From positions 452,409 through 516,408 of the forward strand of contig NZ_JXQD01000024.1 in NCBI RefSeq assembly GCF_002100145.1: a DNA stretch of 64,000 nucleotides, read 5' to 3'. The notes beneath the pieces are model-generated. The model worked only from the letters and a program-made list of their open reading frames with translations, made no database searches and was not told where the DNA came from. This DNA is from Vibrio sp. qd031. Lineage in GTDB: Bacteria > Pseudomonadota > Gammaproteobacteria > Enterobacterales > Vibrionaceae. Positions 34,790 through 46,389 of this stretch are shown here, piece after piece; position 1 is the stretch's first letter, and every line of letters begins with the position of its first letter. A program made the translations under genes and the position numbers.

Positions 34790-35662
34790 TTACTTTGACA
34801 AACACTCGGTAAAACTGGCGCTGATTTGCTCCAGAAATACAAAGTAGGCGCCAGGTCCGGTTTCTACGGTTGTTGCCAATGGATCAAGGGTGCCTATTTC
34901 TACGTCACTGCCTCTGGTGACACTCTCTATCACCGCTGGAGTGAATTGTGGCTCTTGAAATACACAGGCAACAGGCTGCTCTTTTAGAGCCGTTCGTATT
35001 GTAATTAGAGTGCGCGCTCCAGGCTTTCTCTCTGGAGAGACGGTAAAGTGCCCCAGTTGATTGAGCCCAAAGTGGGATTCAAAATAGCCATACGCATCAT
35101 GAAAAACGTAATAGCCTTCGCCTTTAACCGACATGAGTTCTTCCGCAATAGCTTGCTCAGTCTTTGTAAGTTGTATTTCAAACGCTTGTAGATTTTGAGC
35201 ATACAGAGCTGCATTATCTTCATCAATGTCGGACAAACGCTGCGTTAGAGCTTGTGCAAATTGGCGCGTAGGATTGATGCCCAACCAAAAGTGAGCGTCG
35301 GTCGAACCATGATCATGGCCATCGTGGGCTTGCGCATCTTCGTATTCACGAAATTCAATCCCGTCTACTTTACTGATTTCAAAACTGTTACTTTTGCCTT
35401 TCATGATCGACGCAATGTAAGGTTCGAGATCATGACCAAACCACACCACCAAATCTGCAGAGTCTAATGTTCGCACATCGGACGGTTTAAGTGCGTAATC
35501 GTGTGGTGACGCATTCGCGCCTAACAAGGTTTGACTGTCTGCAACGCCATGAGTAATTTCAGCCACAATCAACTGAATCGGTTTTATACTGGATACCACT
35601 TGCACAGCCGCCACATTCATGGACAATAGTGCGGCTACGACAAAGACTATTTTTTTCAACAT
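34790..35662 (-). CDS. znuA: ZnuA, zinc-binding periplasmic protein
   Basis: 290 residues with a Sec signal (KIVFVVAALLSMNVAAVQ). It captures Zn2+ in the periplasm and hands it to ZnuBC. Zn ligands are expected in the ASPHDYALKPSD His and in HFWLGINP, and the flexible His/Asp loop EDAQAHDGHDHGSTDAH is typical of ZnuA. It is divergent from znuCB across a 74-base region. I see no clear Zur palindrome there. Confidence 0.96.
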   Translation of the reverse strand: MLKKIVFVVAALLSMNVAAVQVVSSIKPIQLIVAEITHGVADSQTLLGANASPHDYALKPSDVRTLDSADLVVWFGHDLEPYIASIMKGKSNSFEISKVDGIEFREYEDAQAHDGHDHGSTDAHFWLGINPTRQFAQALTQRLSDIDEDNAALYAQNLQAFEIQLTKTEQAIAEELMSVKGEGYYVFHDAYGYFESHFGLNQLGHFTVSPERKPGARTLITIRTALKEQPVACVFQEPQFTPAVIESVTRGSDVEIGTLDPLATTVETGPGAYFVFLEQISASFTECLSK

Positions 35663-35736
35663 TTTGCTGGTCGCCCTTAATTAGATTGCGGTGATGGTAC
35701 TCCATGTTGGCCTAAGTTCGCAAATGAGACTTATTC

Positions 35737-36519
35737 ATGCCCCCATTGATAGAGTTACAGGACATTTCGGTACAGTTTGACTCTCTAACTGTACTCGACT
35801 CAATCTCTCTAACCATTACCCAAGGCCAGATTACAACTCTGGTTGGCCCAAATGGTGCGGGCAAGTCGACCCTAGTGAAAGTCATATTAGGGTTACTTAA
35901 ACCTAACTCTGGACGTGTCATTAAGACTGAGAAATTACGGGTTGGGTACGTTCCGCAAAAACTGAGACTAAATGAAAGTTTGCCTCTAAACGTAAACAAG
36001 TTTCTAAAGTTGGCCGGTAAATACAGCGAGCAAGAACGATTGGAAGCATTGCGGTTAGTGGGCGCGGAACATTTGTCTAAGGCTAACCTTCACAGCCTAT
36101 CCGGCGGAGAAACTCAGCGCGTACTGTTAGCTCGCGCCCTGTTACGTCGCCCACAATTGTTGGTGCTCGACGAGCCTGCACAAGGTGTTGATGTGCAAGG
36201 ACAAATTGACTTGTACAACTTAATTGATCAAATCCGCCATCGCTTTGATTGCGCGATTTTGATGGTATCGCACGATTTACACTTGGTAATGGCCAAAACC
36301 GATCACGTGGTTTGCTTGCAACGCCATGTCTGTTGCTCTGGTACCCCTGAGGCTGTGACGTCACACCCATCCTACATCGAAATGTTTGGCCACGGTCACC
36401 ACAATGCGCTGGCCTTTTACGAGCATAACCATCACCACCATCACGACCTGTCTGGTAACGCCGTAGAAGGCGACGGGCAGCAATGCGATCACCACCATCA
36501 CGGACACAGTCATGATTGA
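35737..36519 (+). CDS. znuC: ZnuC, zinc ABC transporter ATPase
   Basis: 260 residues. Walker A is VGPNGAGKSTL, the signature LSGGETQRV, and Walker B LLVLDEPAQGVD, with a switch His in VSHDLH. The C-terminus is very His-rich (HNHHHHHD and HHHHGHS), a feature of Vibrio and other ZnuC and perhaps a zinc buffer or sensor. It overlaps znuB by 8 bases. Confidence 0.97.
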   Translation: MPPLIELQDISVQFDSLTVLDSISLTITQGQITTLVGPNGAGKSTLVKVILGLLKPNSGRVIKTEKLRVGYVPQKLRLNESLPLNVNKFLKLAGKYSEQERLEALRLVGAEHLSKANLHSLSGGETQRVLLARALLRRPQLLVLDEPAQGVDVQGQIDLYNLIDQIRHRFDCAILMVSHDLHLVMAKTDHVVCLQRHVCCSGTPEAVTSHPSYIEMFGHGHHNALAFYEHNHHHHHDLSGNAVEGDGQQCDHHHHGHSHD

Positions 36520-37300
36520 ATTTTTACTGCCCTCTTTGCTTGCCGGATTAGGCATTGCGATTATCGCAGGTCCATTAGGCTCTTTCGTGGTGTGGCGAAA
36601 AATGGCTTACTTTGGTGATACGCTCGCCCACGCGTCTTTACTTGGCATCGCACTTGGGTTTCTACTGCACATAAACCTATATTTGGCGCTTATTGTCACC
36701 TGCATCGCAATTGCACTGTTTTTGGTTACATTGCAAGAAAAAAGCCGCGTCTCCACCGATACCTTACTAGGAATATTGGCTCACAGCGCCCTATCACTTG
36801 GCTTAATCGCCATCAGTTTTTTGGACCACGTGCGCGTTGATTTAATGTCTTACTTATTTGGTGACTTGTTGGCTGTTAACTTCACTGATGTCGCCTTCAT
36901 CTATGTCGGTGTCATAGTGGTGTTACTTACTCTATATCGATATTGGCATCCACTGTTGTCGAGTACAGTCAATGAAGAACTTGCCGCCATTGAAGGGGTA
37001 AACATTAAGGCAATGCGCTTACTAATAATGGTGCTTACCGGTGTGGTTATTGCCGTTGGGATGAAGTTTGTGGGTGCGTTAATTATCTCTTCATTGTTGA
37101 TCATACCTGCAGCCACAGCGCATAAGTTCTCTCGCTCACCCGAGCAAATGGCCACCATCGCCACGCTTACCGGTATGCTGAGCGTTTTAGGAGGGTTGGC
37201 AATGTCTTGGAGCTACGATACTCCAGCAGGGCCATCGGTCGTGTGTAGCGCGTTGGTGCTGTTTATTATGGCGCAACTGTTTGCGAGACAACGAGCTTAA
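36512..37300 (+). CDS. znuB: ZnuB, zinc ABC transporter permease
   Basis: 262 residues with about eight membrane helices, of the ABC-3 family. Recognisable parts are IAGPLGSFVVWRKMAYFGDT and ALIISSLLIIPAATA. It forms the membrane channel for ZnuAC and overlaps znuC, so both are translated together. Confidence 0.96.
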   Translation: MIEFLLPSLLAGLGIAIIAGPLGSFVVWRKMAYFGDTLAHASLLGIALGFLLHINLYLALIVTCIAIALFLVTLQEKSRVSTDTLLGILAHSALSLGLIAISFLDHVRVDLMSYLFGDLLAVNFTDVAFIYVGVIVVLLTLYRYWHPLLSSTVNEELAAIEGVNIKAMRLLIMVLTGVVIAVGMKFVGALIISSLLIIPAATAHKFSRSPEQMATIATLTGMLSVLGGLAMSWSYDTPAGPSVVCSALVLFIMAQLFARQRA

Positions 37301-37577
37301 CACGCAATAATCCATGCGCTACAGGTAACAACCGTCTTTACTTGTGGCGTTTGCACTAGTGCTACTCCCTGCTTGCGATTAATCCTATTAGCTCGCGTTC
37401 TTGAGCATCATTAATCGCGATGAAACTGTTTCATTTTCAACCTAATTCGCTCGACTCTATTCACGCTTATACACATTGGTACTCTGCCAAATCACATTGT
37501 TACATCGGCCTTTTATCCTAAACCCAGTGCTTCGTCTAACTTGAGTTTATTATTTCAATGACTTATGGATGGTTTAC

Positions 37578-39866
37578 ATGCGCGTTTCTTGTTTCGCTCG
37601 GCTGGCATTGTTGTCTCCAATGCTTTTTTTCACCCACTTCGTCTCAGCGGATGAAATGGTTCGCAACGGCAATTTCGACCAGCAGCTAGACGGCTGGTGG
37701 AGTGCAGGAGGTACAGTCACCGTTGCCGACCAATGGGCCTGTATGGAAATCCTGAACCCCGGTCCAAACCCATGGAGTGTGATACTTGGTCACGGCGGTA
37801 TAGGATTAGAACAAGGTCAATCGTACGTCGTTTCATTTGACGCCTACGCCGATGTCGAAACCCAAGTGAAGACACTCATTCAACATGAAGGCCCACCCTA
37901 CACCCATTACCTCATTGAAGATACGCCTATCGGCGCACAGAAGCAGTCATATCAGTACACATTTACTCACCAACTCGATAGTGATGCAGGTGGCGAGTTT
38001 CAATTTCAAATGGGGGCACAGCAGTCGGGCAACATCTGCTTTACCAACGTCTCTATTGATGGGAAACCCTATTTTGAAGTATCGAAAACGTCGTCCATTC
38101 GCACCAATCAGCTTGGCTTTTTACCTAAGGCTGACAAGTATGTCTTTGTGCAATCTGAGTCAACCGAACCACTGCGTTGGACCTTGGAAAATGCACAAGG
38201 CATCAATATTGATATGGGAAGGACGCTTCCTACAGGGCTCAATAAATCTTCTGGTGAAAACCTTCATCGCATCGACTTAACACGATACCAAGCAGAGCTC
38301 GATAAACTAGTCATTAAAGTAAACGACGAGACAAGCTTTCCGTTCTCAATTTCTTCTAACCTATACGCCTCGTTAAAAAAAGACGCTCTTTCCTACTTTT
38401 ATCAAAATCGCAGCGGAATTGCGATCGAGGCTCCCTTTGTACAGCGCAGCGATCTCGCAAGACCTGCTGGCCACCCGCAAGATACCGCAACCTGCTTTGA
38501 CAAGATTGACACTTGGGGAACGAAGTGGCCTGGGTGTGATTACACCGTTGATGCGACAGGAGGATGGTACGATGCTGGGGATCACGGCAAATACACCGTC
38601 AATAGCGGCATATCAACGTGGACATTGCTTAACCTATACGAGCGTGGGCTGTATATAGAAGGAGCGCAATCTCATTTCGATACTGCAAAAGACCTAAACC
38701 CTGAAGCGCAGCAAGGCGGCAACGCATTATTGGCAGAAGCAAAATGGAACATTGAGTTTATGCTAGCGATGCAAATCCCAGAGGGGGTTAAAGTCTCAGT
38801 GCCTCTTGGAATACAGCAGGAGGGCGAGCCTCTACAACTGACCCAAATTGATGCTTCGTATCTCGCGTTTCATAAAATAGCGGATGAAACTTGGACAGGC
38901 ATGCCCTTGCCTCCTCATCTCGATACAGAAAAGCGCTACGTAGGACAACCTAGCACCGCAGCAACATTAAACTTATCTGCTGTTGCCGCTCAGTGTGCGC
39001 GAATTTGGCGAAACATTGACCCCGAGTTCTCGTCACGCTGTTTAAATGCAGCCCAGAGTGCTTGGGAGGCGGCCAATAGGCATTCTAACATATTCGCTTA
39101 TGACAATTTTACTGGCTCTGGCCCATACAATGACAGTGCCTTAGAAGACGAGTTCTATTGGGCGGCGGCCGAACTTTATCTTACTACCGCAGATGATGGC
39201 TATTTAGCCTTCATTACACAATCTCCTGAGTATTTAGCGTCACCCATAGGCAATGAAGAGGCTGATGGCGACATCTTTTGGCAATACACGGCGCCGCTAG
39301 GCACGATCAGCTTGGCGGTTGTCGACAGTAATTTCTCTGCTAAACAGCAAGCTCGTGAGGCTATTGTAAAAACCTCGAGCCAATATCTTGCTCAGCAAAT
39401 GAATGAAGGCTACAACATCCCTTATTCAGTAGCAGAGTACCCATGGGGGTCGAATTCTAACCTTGCCAACCGAGGGATCTTTTTGGTCTATGCACACGAC
39501 TTTACCAACAACATCGAGTTCTTGAAAACTGCAGCCAATGCCATGGACTATTTGCTTGGCAGTAACCCCATGAATATTTCTTATGTAACCGGGTACGGAA
39601 CGCGCGCCGCCAGTGAACCTCACCACCGATTTTGGGCAAACGCAGTCGATGAGAACTCACCTGCACCCGCACCAGGTGCGCTTATAGGTGGGCCTAACTC
39701 AGTCAGTTTTAGTGACCCTGTTGCTGCACCAATGAAAGGGCACTGTATAGGGCAGACCTGTTATAAAGACAAAATCAATGCTTGGACGCTCAACGAGATC
39801 ACCATTAATTGGAATGCACCTTTGGTGTGGCTAAGTGCGGCGTTGGATGAAGGAAAACTCAACTAA
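37578..39866 (+). CDS. Secreted GH9 glycoside hydrolase with N-terminal carbohydrate-binding and Ig-like domains
   Basis: ATG 37578 (preceded by GGATGG) gives 762 residues; another ATG lies at 37569. A Sec signal (FARLALLSPMLFFTHFVSA) is followed by a CBM4/9-like domain (about 30-160), a CelD_N Ig-like domain (about 170-260) and the GH9 domain (about 265-760). GH9 features are GGWYDAGDHGKYTVN near residue 330 with the two Asp, EPHHRFW near 680 and NEITINWNAPLVW near 740 with the acid Glu. Enzymes of this build act on beta-1,4-glucans; other Vibrio GH9 proteins act on chitin oligosaccharides. Substrate is uncertain; the CBM favours a polymer outside the cell. It stands alone. Confidence 0.88.
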   Translation: MRVSCFARLALLSPMLFFTHFVSADEMVRNGNFDQQLDGWWSAGGTVTVADQWACMEILNPGPNPWSVILGHGGIGLEQGQSYVVSFDAYADVETQVKTLIQHEGPPYTHYLIEDTPIGAQKQSYQYTFTHQLDSDAGGEFQFQMGAQQSGNICFTNVSIDGKPYFEVSKTSSIRTNQLGFLPKADKYVFVQSESTEPLRWTLENAQGINIDMGRTLPTGLNKSSGENLHRIDLTRYQAELDKLVIKVNDETSFPFSISSNLYASLKKDALSYFYQNRSGIAIEAPFVQRSDLARPAGHPQDTATCFDKIDTWGTKWPGCDYTVDATGGWYDAGDHGKYTVNSGISTWTLLNLYERGLYIEGAQSHFDTAKDLNPEAQQGGNALLAEAKWNIEFMLAMQIPEGVKVSVPLGIQQEGEPLQLTQIDASYLAFHKIADETWTGMPLPPHLDTEKRYVGQPSTAATLNLSAVAAQCARIWRNIDPEFSSRCLNAAQSAWEAANRHSNIFAYDNFTGSGPYNDSALEDEFYWAAAELYLTTADDGYLAFITQSPEYLASPIGNEEADGDIFWQYTAPLGTISLAVVDSNFSAKQQAREAIVKTSSQYLAQQMNEGYNIPYSVAEYPWGSNSNLANRGIFLVYAHDFTNNIEFLKTAANAMDYLLGSNPMNISYVTGYGTRAASEPHHRFWANAVDENSPAPAPGALIGGPNSVSFSDPVAAPMKGHCIGQTCYKDKINAWTLNEITINWNAPLVWLSAALDEGKLN

Positions 39867-39891
39867 ACGTTATTAACGTTTCACTGGAAAC

Positions 39892-39930
39892 AAAAAAACG
39901 GGGCTGATTTCTCAGCCCCGTTTCTATTTT
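39892..39930. terminator. Bidirectional terminator between the GH9 gene and sucD
   Basis: AAACGGGGCTGA and TCAGCCCCGTTT arms, flanked by an A run and a T-rich tail. Confidence 0.88.
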
Positions 39931-39943
39931 CACTGTTAGGGTA

Positions 39944-40816
39944 TTACCAACCAGTTACTTCACGAAGCGCACTGCCGATGTCTGCAAGACTTTTCACCGT
40001 CTTCACACCCGCGGCTTCTAGCGCTTGGAATTTATCTTCCGCAGTACCTTTACCACCAGAGATGATCGCACCTGCGTGACCCATACGCTTGCCTGGAGGG
40101 GCAGTGACGCCGGCAATGTAGGAAACCACTGGTTTAGTGACATTGTCTTTAATAAACGCTGCAGCTTCTTCTTCAGCGGTACCACCGATTTCACCGATCA
40201 TGACAATCGCTTCAGTTTCAGGGTCTTCTTGGAACAACTTAAGAATGTCAATGAAGTTAGAACCAGGAATTGGGTCACCACCAATACCCACACACGACGA
40301 CTGACCAAAGCCTTCGTCTGTGGTTTGCTTAACCGCTTCGTAGGTCAATGTACCTGAACGAGATACAATGCCTACGCGACCTTTCTTGTGAATGTGGCCT
40401 GGCATGATACCGATCTTACACTCGTCTGGCGTGATCACACCCGGACAGTTAGGACCAATCATCACAACGCCTGTCTCTTCAAGCTTCACTTTCACATCGA
40501 TCATATCGATGGTTGGGATGCCTTCCGTAATGGTCACGATGAGTTTAATGCCCGCATCAATCGCTTCAAGAATGGCGTCTTTACAAAATGCGGCTGGCAC
40601 ATAGATAACCGTTGCTGTCGCGCCCGTCGTCTCAACCGCTTCACGCACTGTATTGAATACTGGTAGACCTAGGTGTGTTTGACCGCCTTTACCTGGAGAA
40701 ACACCGCCGACCATTTGCGTACCGTATGCGATAGCTTGCTCCGAGTGGAACGTACCTTGGCCACCGGTAAAGCCCTGACAAATTACTTTGGTGTCTTTAT
40801 TAATGAGTACAGACAT
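39944..40816 (-). CDS. sucD: SucD, succinyl-CoA synthetase alpha subunit
   Basis: 290 residues. It converts succinyl-CoA to succinate with ATP or GTP formation. The CoA-binding fold has [15 protein letters not shown]. The phosphorylated His lies in [12 protein letters not shown], and [20 protein letters not shown] is diagnostic. Its start overlaps the sucC stop (TAATG). Confidence 0.98.
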   Translation of the reverse strand: MSVLINKDTKVICQGFTGGQGTFHSEQAIAYGTQMVGGVSPGKGGQTHLGLPVFNTVREAVETTGATATVIYVPAAFCKDAILEAIDAGIKLIVTITEGIPTIDMIDVKVKLEETGVVMIGPNCPGVITPDECKIGIMPGHIHKKGRVGIVSRSGTLTYEAVKQTTDEGFGQSSCVGIGGDPIPGSNFIDILKLFQEDPETEAIVMIGEIGGTAEEEAAAFIKDNVTKPVVSYIAGVTAPPGKRMGHAGAIISGGKGTAEDKFQALEAAGVKTVKSLADIGSALREVTGW

Positions 40817-41982
40817 TATTTGGCCTCCGCAGCAGCAACTACTTTTTGAGCCGCATCAGTCAAAGACTCTGCAGCAATGATATCAACGTCAGAATTAGCA
40901 AGAACTTGGCGACCAAGATCTGCGTTGGTGCCTTCTAGACGTACCACAACGGGCACGTTCACACCGACTTCTTTTACTGCGCCAATGATGCCTTCGGCAA
41001 TCATGTCACAACGTACGATACCGCCAAAAATGTTCACCAAAACGGCTTTCACATTGTCGTCGGACAAGATGATCTTAAACGCTTCTGCTACACGTTCTTT
41101 GGTTGCGCCGCCACCAACGTCTAAGAAGTTAGCTGGCTTGCCACCGTGCAAGTTAACGATGTCCATGGTACCCATTGCTAGGCCCGCACCGTTCACCATA
41201 CACCCTACAGTGCCATCAAGAGCAACGTAGTTAAGTTCCCATTGTGCGGCATGTGCTTCACGTTCATCTTCTTGTGATGGATCGTGCATTTCGCGCAGTT
41301 TAGGCTGACGGTACATGGCGTTTGAATCAATGTTGATCTTGCCATCAAGACAAAGTAGATCGCCTTCAGCAGTAACCACCAATGGGTTAATTTCTAGCAA
41401 TGCGAGGTCGTATTGCTCAAACATGTTCGCCAGACCCATAAAGATTTTAACAAACTGTTTTATCTGGTCGCCTGTAAGGCCAAGTTTGAACGCGAGCTCA
41501 CGGCCCTGGTAAGCCTGAGGGCCAACCAATGGATCAATCGCAGCTTTGTGGATAAGCTCAGGAGTTTCCTCAGCAACTTTTTCAATTTCAACGCCACCTT
41601 CTGTTGATGCCATGAACACGACTTTGCGCGTTGCACGGTCAACCACTGCACCTAGGTACAGCTCATTGGCGATGTTCGATGCTTCTTCAACCAAGATTTT
41701 AGTGACCGGTTGACCTGCCGCATCTGTTTGATAAGTCACTAGGTTTTTGCCTAGCCACTTTTGCGCAAACTCTTTTGCACCTTCTCTAGTGTCGTGTAGC
41801 TCCACACCGCCCGCTTTACCGCGGCCACCAGCGTGAACCTGACATTTCACGACTTTCTTAGCCGTACTAATACGACCCGCTGCTTCAAACGCTTCTTGCG
41901 CTGTTTCACATGCGTAGCCTTCTGGTACTGGCAATCCGAATTCTGCAAACAGCTGTTTGGCTTGGTATTCATGCAAATTCAT
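40816..41982 (-). CDS. sucC: SucC, succinyl-CoA synthetase beta subunit
   Basis: 388 residues. The ATP-grasp domain begins [20 protein letters not shown] and has [16 protein letters not shown]; the C-terminal domain shows [17 protein letters not shown]. It binds the nucleotide and succinate. It is coupled to sucD, and separated from sucB by 200 bases that include a hairpin. Confidence 0.98.
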   Translation of the reverse strand: MNLHEYQAKQLFAEFGLPVPEGYACETAQEAFEAAGRISTAKKVVKCQVHAGGRGKAGGVELHDTREGAKEFAQKWLGKNLVTYQTDAAGQPVTKILVEEASNIANELYLGAVVDRATRKVVFMASTEGGVEIEKVAEETPELIHKAAIDPLVGPQAYQGRELAFKLGLTGDQIKQFVKIFMGLANMFEQYDLALLEINPLVVTAEGDLLCLDGKINIDSNAMYRQPKLREMHDPSQEDEREAHAAQWELNYVALDGTVGCMVNGAGLAMGTMDIVNLHGGKPANFLDVGGGATKERVAEAFKIILSDDNVKAVLVNIFGGIVRCDMIAEGIIGAVKEVGVNVPVVVRLEGTNADLGRQVLANSDVDIIAAESLTDAAQKVVAAAEAK

Positions 41983-42086
41983 GTGTTTATTCCGTAGTTA
42001 TTATTGTCCATGGGCACCGTTGCATTGTGGGCCCTTACGTAGGAGTACTCTTGAGCTAAGCGGTACCGCTTATTCCGCAGGCCAAA

Positions 42087-42108
42087 AGGCAACCCATTTC
42101 CGTTGCCT
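42087..42108. other. Intercistronic hairpin between sucB and sucC
   Basis: AGGCAAC and GTTGCCT arms with an 8-base loop; on the minus strand the stem is followed by TTTTGG, a weak T tract. It may attenuate, or be an mRNA processing or stability element. Confidence 0.5.
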
Positions 42109-42182
42109 GTAACCTTAAGAATTAAGTTGAGTGAGAGTGAGCACCCCTACCCAACTTAAATTTAGACCTTTAGTTTGAGACT

Positions 42183-43391
42183 CTAAACATCGAGAAGCAG
42201 ACGAGCAGGATCTTCTAGAAGTTCTTTAATGGTGACCAAGAAGCCCACAGACTCTCGACCATCGATCAATCGGTGGTCATAAGACAGAGCTAGGTACATC
42301 ATTGGTAGAATCTCAACTTTTCCATCCACTGCCATTGGGCGATCTTGGATCTTGTGCATACCCAAAATAGCCGCTTGCGGTGGGTTGATGATCGGCGTCG
42401 ACATCAATGAGCCAAAGACACCACCATTGGTGATGGTAAAGTTACCCCCCATCAATTCGTCTACCGTCAATTTGCCATCACGACCTTTAATCGCAAGCTC
42501 CTTGATGCCTTTTTCGATGTCAGCAAAGCCTAAGGTATCACAGTCTTTCAAGACCGGGGTAACCAGACCACGTGGCGTAGAAACCGCCATACTGATGTCA
42601 AAATAGTTATGATAAACGATATCGGTGCCATCGATGGAAGCGTTCACTTCTGGATAGCGCTTCAATGCTTCTGTTACGGCTTTTACGTAGAAAGACATAA
42701 AGCCAAGACGAGTACCATGACGCTCTTCAAATTGATCTTTGTATTGCTTACGCAAATCCATGATTGGCTTCATATTCACTTCGTTGAACGTCGTCAACAT
42801 AGCGGTGCTGTTTTTTGCTTCAAGCAGTCGGTTAGCGACGGTTTTACGAAGGCGAGTCATCGGCACGCGTTTTTGACTGCGAGCCGAGGCTAGCGCTTCG
42901 GCTTTTGCATCAGCTTGTGCAACTGGAGCCACTTTGGCATCCGCAATATGTTTCTCAACATCTTCGCGAGTAATACGGCCACCAACGCCGCTGCCATTGA
43001 CATCTGCTGCCTTTAAGTCGTTTTCAGCAAGCAAACGGCGAACCGCTGGGCTAAGCGCATCGTTCGACTCTTCAGTAAGAGACGCTTTATGGCGCTTATC
43101 TGGCGATGCTTCGGTTGCTTGAGTCGAATCGTTGGTAGGTTCTCCAGCGACTGCGCCTGCTTTTAACTTGGCGATGAGTTGCTTAGAAAGTACCGTTGCA
43201 CCTTCTTCTTCAATAATGGCTTCTAACACACCAGCTTCTGGCGCTGGTACTTCAAGTACCACTTTATCTGTTTCGATATCGACGATAACTTCGTCACGCT
43301 CTACAGCGTCGCCTGGCTGCTTATGCCAGGTCGCTACGGTGGCGTCCGCAACAGATTCAGGTAAATCAGGAACCAGAATTTCAATTGTCAT
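42183..43391 (-). CDS. sucB: SucB, dihydrolipoyl succinyltransferase (2-oxoglutarate dehydrogenase E2)
   Basis: 402 residues. A lipoyl domain with [13 protein letters not shown] (Lys43 lipoylated) is followed by a peripheral-subunit-binding domain ([13 protein letters not shown]) and the catalytic domain ending [12 protein letters not shown] with the active His and Asp. It transfers the succinyl group to CoA. It follows sucA by 29 bases. The E3 subunit gene (lpd) is not in this window. Confidence 0.98.
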   Translation of the reverse strand: MTIEILVPDLPESVADATVATWHKQPGDAVERDEVIVDIETDKVVLEVPAPEAGVLEAIIEEEGATVLSKQLIAKLKAGAVAGEPTNDSTQATEASPDKRHKASLTEESNDALSPAVRRLLAENDLKAADVNGSGVGGRITREDVEKHIADAKVAPVAQADAKAEALASARSQKRVPMTRLRKTVANRLLEAKNSTAMLTTFNEVNMKPIMDLRKQYKDQFEERHGTRLGFMSFYVKAVTEALKRYPEVNASIDGTDIVYHNYFDISMAVSTPRGLVTPVLKDCDTLGFADIEKGIKELAIKGRDGKLTVDELMGGNFTITNGGVFGSLMSTPIINPPQAAILGMHKIQDRPMAVDGKVEILPMMYLALSYDHRLIDGRESVGFLVTIKELLEDPARLLLDV

Positions 43392-43420
43392 AATGTGGGT
43401 TTCCTTACTATCTTCTAGTT

Positions 43421-46243
43421 CTAAGCTGTAGGGCTTATGGTTAACGCGTCATCTATCAACGCTTGCTGTTGTTTAATGTGAACGGACATATAGCCCACCG
43501 CTGGCGATGCAGAAGCTGGGCGACCTGCATACTCTAACGAACTGCCTTCTGGCGTAGCGGCGCGGAAGTTGTGCTGGCTCGAATACCACGCACCTTGGTT
43601 CTGAGGCTCTTCCTGACACCAAATAAAGTCCATCACTTGGGGATATTCATTACGTAGTACTTGGCGCAAGTCATCCAGTGGGAACGGATACAACTGCTCA
43701 ATACGAATGATTGCGACATCTTTGAGGTCACGCTTACGTCGTTCTTCGAGAAGATCAAAGTAAACTTTACCCGAACAAAATACAATGCGCTTCACTTCAC
43801 TCTTATCTAACTCGTCGATCTCATTGATAACGCTTTGGAAAGTACCCTCTGCCAGCTCTTCCAAGCTAGACGTACACAGAGGATGACGCAATAATGATTT
43901 CGGCGACATTACAATAAGTGGGCGACGCATTGGTCGTACAACCTGACGACGTATCATGTGATACACCTGTGCAGGGGTAGACGGAACGACAACCTGAATG
44001 TTTTGTTCAGCACATAACTGCAAGTAACGTTCAAGTCGAGCTGACGAGTGCTCTGGCCCTTGACCTTCATAACCGTGCGGCAGCAACATTGTGATACCGC
44101 ATAGACGGCCCCACTTTTGCTCACCAGAGGAAATGAATTGATCGATAACCACTTGGGCGCCATTAGCAAAATCACCAAATTGCGCTTCCCAAATCGTCAA
44201 GCCACCAGGTTCAGCGGTTGCGTAACCATATTCAAACGCCAGAACTGCCTCTTCAGACAATACCGAGTCGAACACTTGGAATGGACCCTGTTTATCGTGC
44301 ACATTAGCAAGTGGTGTGTAAGTGCTAGCATCGATTTGGTTGTGCAATACCGAATGACGGTGGAAGAACGTACCACGGCCAGAGTCCTGACCAGAAATAC
44401 GGATTCGCTTACCATCGTCCACGATAGTGGCATAGGCTAAAGTTTCTGCCATCCCCCAATCCAGTTGTTTCTCACCAGACATCATCATTTTACGGTCGCC
44501 GTAAATCTTCTTAACACGACTTTGCAGGGTGTGACTTTCTGGCGCTGTACACAGTTTGTCGCCAAGCTCTTTAAGACGCTCCAATGGGAATTCATTATCC
44601 CACTGCATATCCCAGTCGTGTCCTAAATACGGAGACCAGTCTACAGAGTGGAGTGCCATCGGACGGAACTCTTTTACCACGACCTCGCCTTTATCCAGCG
44701 CGTCACGGTATTCATTGACCATTTGCGTCGCGGTTTCGATGGTCGTTTCATCACGCGCCATCAATACATCGGCATACAGTTTACGCGGTGTTGGGTGCTT
44801 CTTGATCTTTTGGTACATCAGCGGCTGCGTTGCATTCGGCTCGTCCGCTTCGTTGTGACCGTGTCGGCGATAACAGACCAACTCAATCACCACATCACGC
44901 TTAAACGTGTTGCGATAGTCAAGGGCAGTGCGGGCTACAAAAGCAACCGCTTCTGGATCGTCAGCATTAACGTGGAAAATCGGAGCCTGCACCATTTTGG
45001 CAATATCGGTACAGTACATGGTTGAGCGCGTGTCACGCGGGTTTGATGTGGTAAAGCCCACTTGGTTGTTCACAACGATTCGAACCGTACCACCCACTCG
45101 GAATCCGCGAGTTTGAGACATGTTAAACGTCTCTTGTACAACACCTTGACCAGCAATCGCAGAGTCACCGTGAATAGTAATAGGTAGAACAATGTCGCCG
45201 TCTTTGTCGTCTAAACGATCTTGACGGGCGCGAACCGACCCAATAACCACTGGGTTTACAATTTCGAGATGCGAAGGGTTAAACGCGAGCACTAAGTGAA
45301 CGTCGCCGGCTGGAGTGGCAAAGTCGGCAGAAAAACCTTGGTGATACTTAACGTCGCCTGTACCCCATGTGTCGTCGTGTTTACCCGCAAACTCATCAAA
45401 CAAGTCTTGTGGCTTTTTACCCAACACATTAACCAACATGTTAAGACGGCCACGGTGCGCCATGCCAATGACGACTTCTCGCATACCACTACCACCGGCG
45501 TGGCGGATAAGCTCTTTAGTCATCGGGATTAGGGCGTCGCCCCCTTCAAGAGAGAAGCGTTTCGCACCCGGAAATTTTGCTCCCAAGTAACGTTCTAAAC
45601 CTTCAGCTGCGGTTAATTCATCTAGGAAGGTGTGTTTCTCTTCTTGACTAAACGAGCCCGCCCCAACCACAGACTCAAGACGCTGTTGAACCCAACGTTT
45701 TTGTTCTGTATTGGTCATGTGCATATATTCTGCACCAATAGAGCCGCAATAGGTTTTTTGAAGGGCGTTGTAAAGATCTTTTAACTTCATGGTCTCTTGC
45801 CCAATAGCAAAAGAACCTACGTTAAAGGTCTCTTCAAAATCTTCTGGAGTTAAACTGTGGAAAGCGGGATCGAGTTCGGGCTGAACTGGACGTTCCCATA
45901 GACCGAGTGGGTCTAGATTCGCGGCTTGGTGGCCACGGAAGCGGTAAGCATTAATAAGTTGGAGAACCCTTACCTGCTTTGCATCGACATCAGGATCACT
46001 GACTGGAGCGTTGTATTGCTTAGTTTCTTGGGCGAGTCTGCGGAAGTAGTCACGGACACGTGAGTGTGGCTGTTCTGCCTCAACTGACGCTTGCACAGGC
46101 AAATCGTCAAACACACGTTTCCATTCCTCACCAACCAGATCGGGATCGCTTAGATACAATTCGTAGAGTTCTTCTACATAAGTCGCATTGGCGCCAGCCA
46201 AGTGAGAAGACTCGAGCCATGCCTTCATCACGCCATTGTGCAT
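43421..46243 (-). CDS. sucA: SucA, 2-oxoglutarate dehydrogenase E1
   Basis: 940 residues (E. coli 933). A thiamine-diphosphate decarboxylase; the start [20 protein letters not shown] aligns with E. coli SucA. Motifs include [40 protein letters not shown] and [13 protein letters not shown] with the ThDP pyrophosphate loop. It commits 2-oxoglutarate to succinyl-CoA. It follows sdhB by 146 bases. Confidence 0.98.
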   Translation of the reverse strand: MHNGVMKAWLESSHLAGANATYVEELYELYLSDPDLVGEEWKRVFDDLPVQASVEAEQPHSRVRDYFRRLAQETKQYNAPVSDPDVDAKQVRVLQLINAYRFRGHQAANLDPLGLWERPVQPELDPAFHSLTPEDFEETFNVGSFAIGQETMKLKDLYNALQKTYCGSIGAEYMHMTNTEQKRWVQQRLESVVGAGSFSQEEKHTFLDELTAAEGLERYLGAKFPGAKRFSLEGGDALIPMTKELIRHAGGSGMREVVIGMAHRGRLNMLVNVLGKKPQDLFDEFAGKHDDTWGTGDVKYHQGFSADFATPAGDVHLVLAFNPSHLEIVNPVVIGSVRARQDRLDDKDGDIVLPITIHGDSAIAGQGVVQETFNMSQTRGFRVGGTVRIVVNNQVGFTTSNPRDTRSTMYCTDIAKMVQAPIFHVNADDPEAVAFVARTALDYRNTFKRDVVIELVCYRRHGHNEADEPNATQPLMYQKIKKHPTPRKLYADVLMARDETTIETATQMVNEYRDALDKGEVVVKEFRPMALHSVDWSPYLGHDWDMQWDNEFPLERLKELGDKLCTAPESHTLQSRVKKIYGDRKMMMSGEKQLDWGMAETLAYATIVDDGKRIRISGQDSGRGTFFHRHSVLHNQIDASTYTPLANVHDKQGPFQVFDSVLSEEAVLAFEYGYATAEPGGLTIWEAQFGDFANGAQVVIDQFISSGEQKWGRLCGITMLLPHGYEGQGPEHSSARLERYLQLCAEQNIQVVVPSTPAQVYHMIRRQVVRPMRRPLIVMSPKSLLRHPLCTSSLEELAEGTFQSVINEIDELDKSEVKRIVFCSGKVYFDLLEERRKRDLKDVAIIRIEQLYPFPLDDLRQVLRNEYPQVMDFIWCQEEPQNQGAWYSSQHNFRAATPEGSSLEYAGRPASASPAVGYMSVHIKQQQALIDDALTISPTA

Positions 46244-46347
46244 AGTTTCCCTTAACCTGTAGGTTTTACTGTCGCTCTGTAGGAGCTCACTTCACTAATT
46301 CGAGTCAAATTTAAAGTTGGGCTTTAATTGCTCGATTCCTTGTTATA

Positions 46348-46374
46348 GCCAACCCTAAATTCGCTAGGGCTGGC
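46348..46374. other. Hairpin between sdhB and sucA
   Basis: GCCAACCCTA and TAGGGCTGGC arms (one mismatch or G-U) form a strong stem. The T-rich tail lies on the plus strand, opposite to the genes, so it is not a terminator for sdhB. It may stabilise the sdh message end. Confidence 0.5.
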
Positions 46375-46389
46375 AATTTTTATTATTTT

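Noticed and set aside
35663..35736. Zur box between znuA and znuC
   Set aside because: Expected from biology, but I could not find a palindrome close to the Zur consensus, so none is listed.
46348..46374. Terminator after sdhB
   Set aside because: The T-rich side is on the plus strand, opposite to the operon; coding-strand sequence after the stem has no T run.
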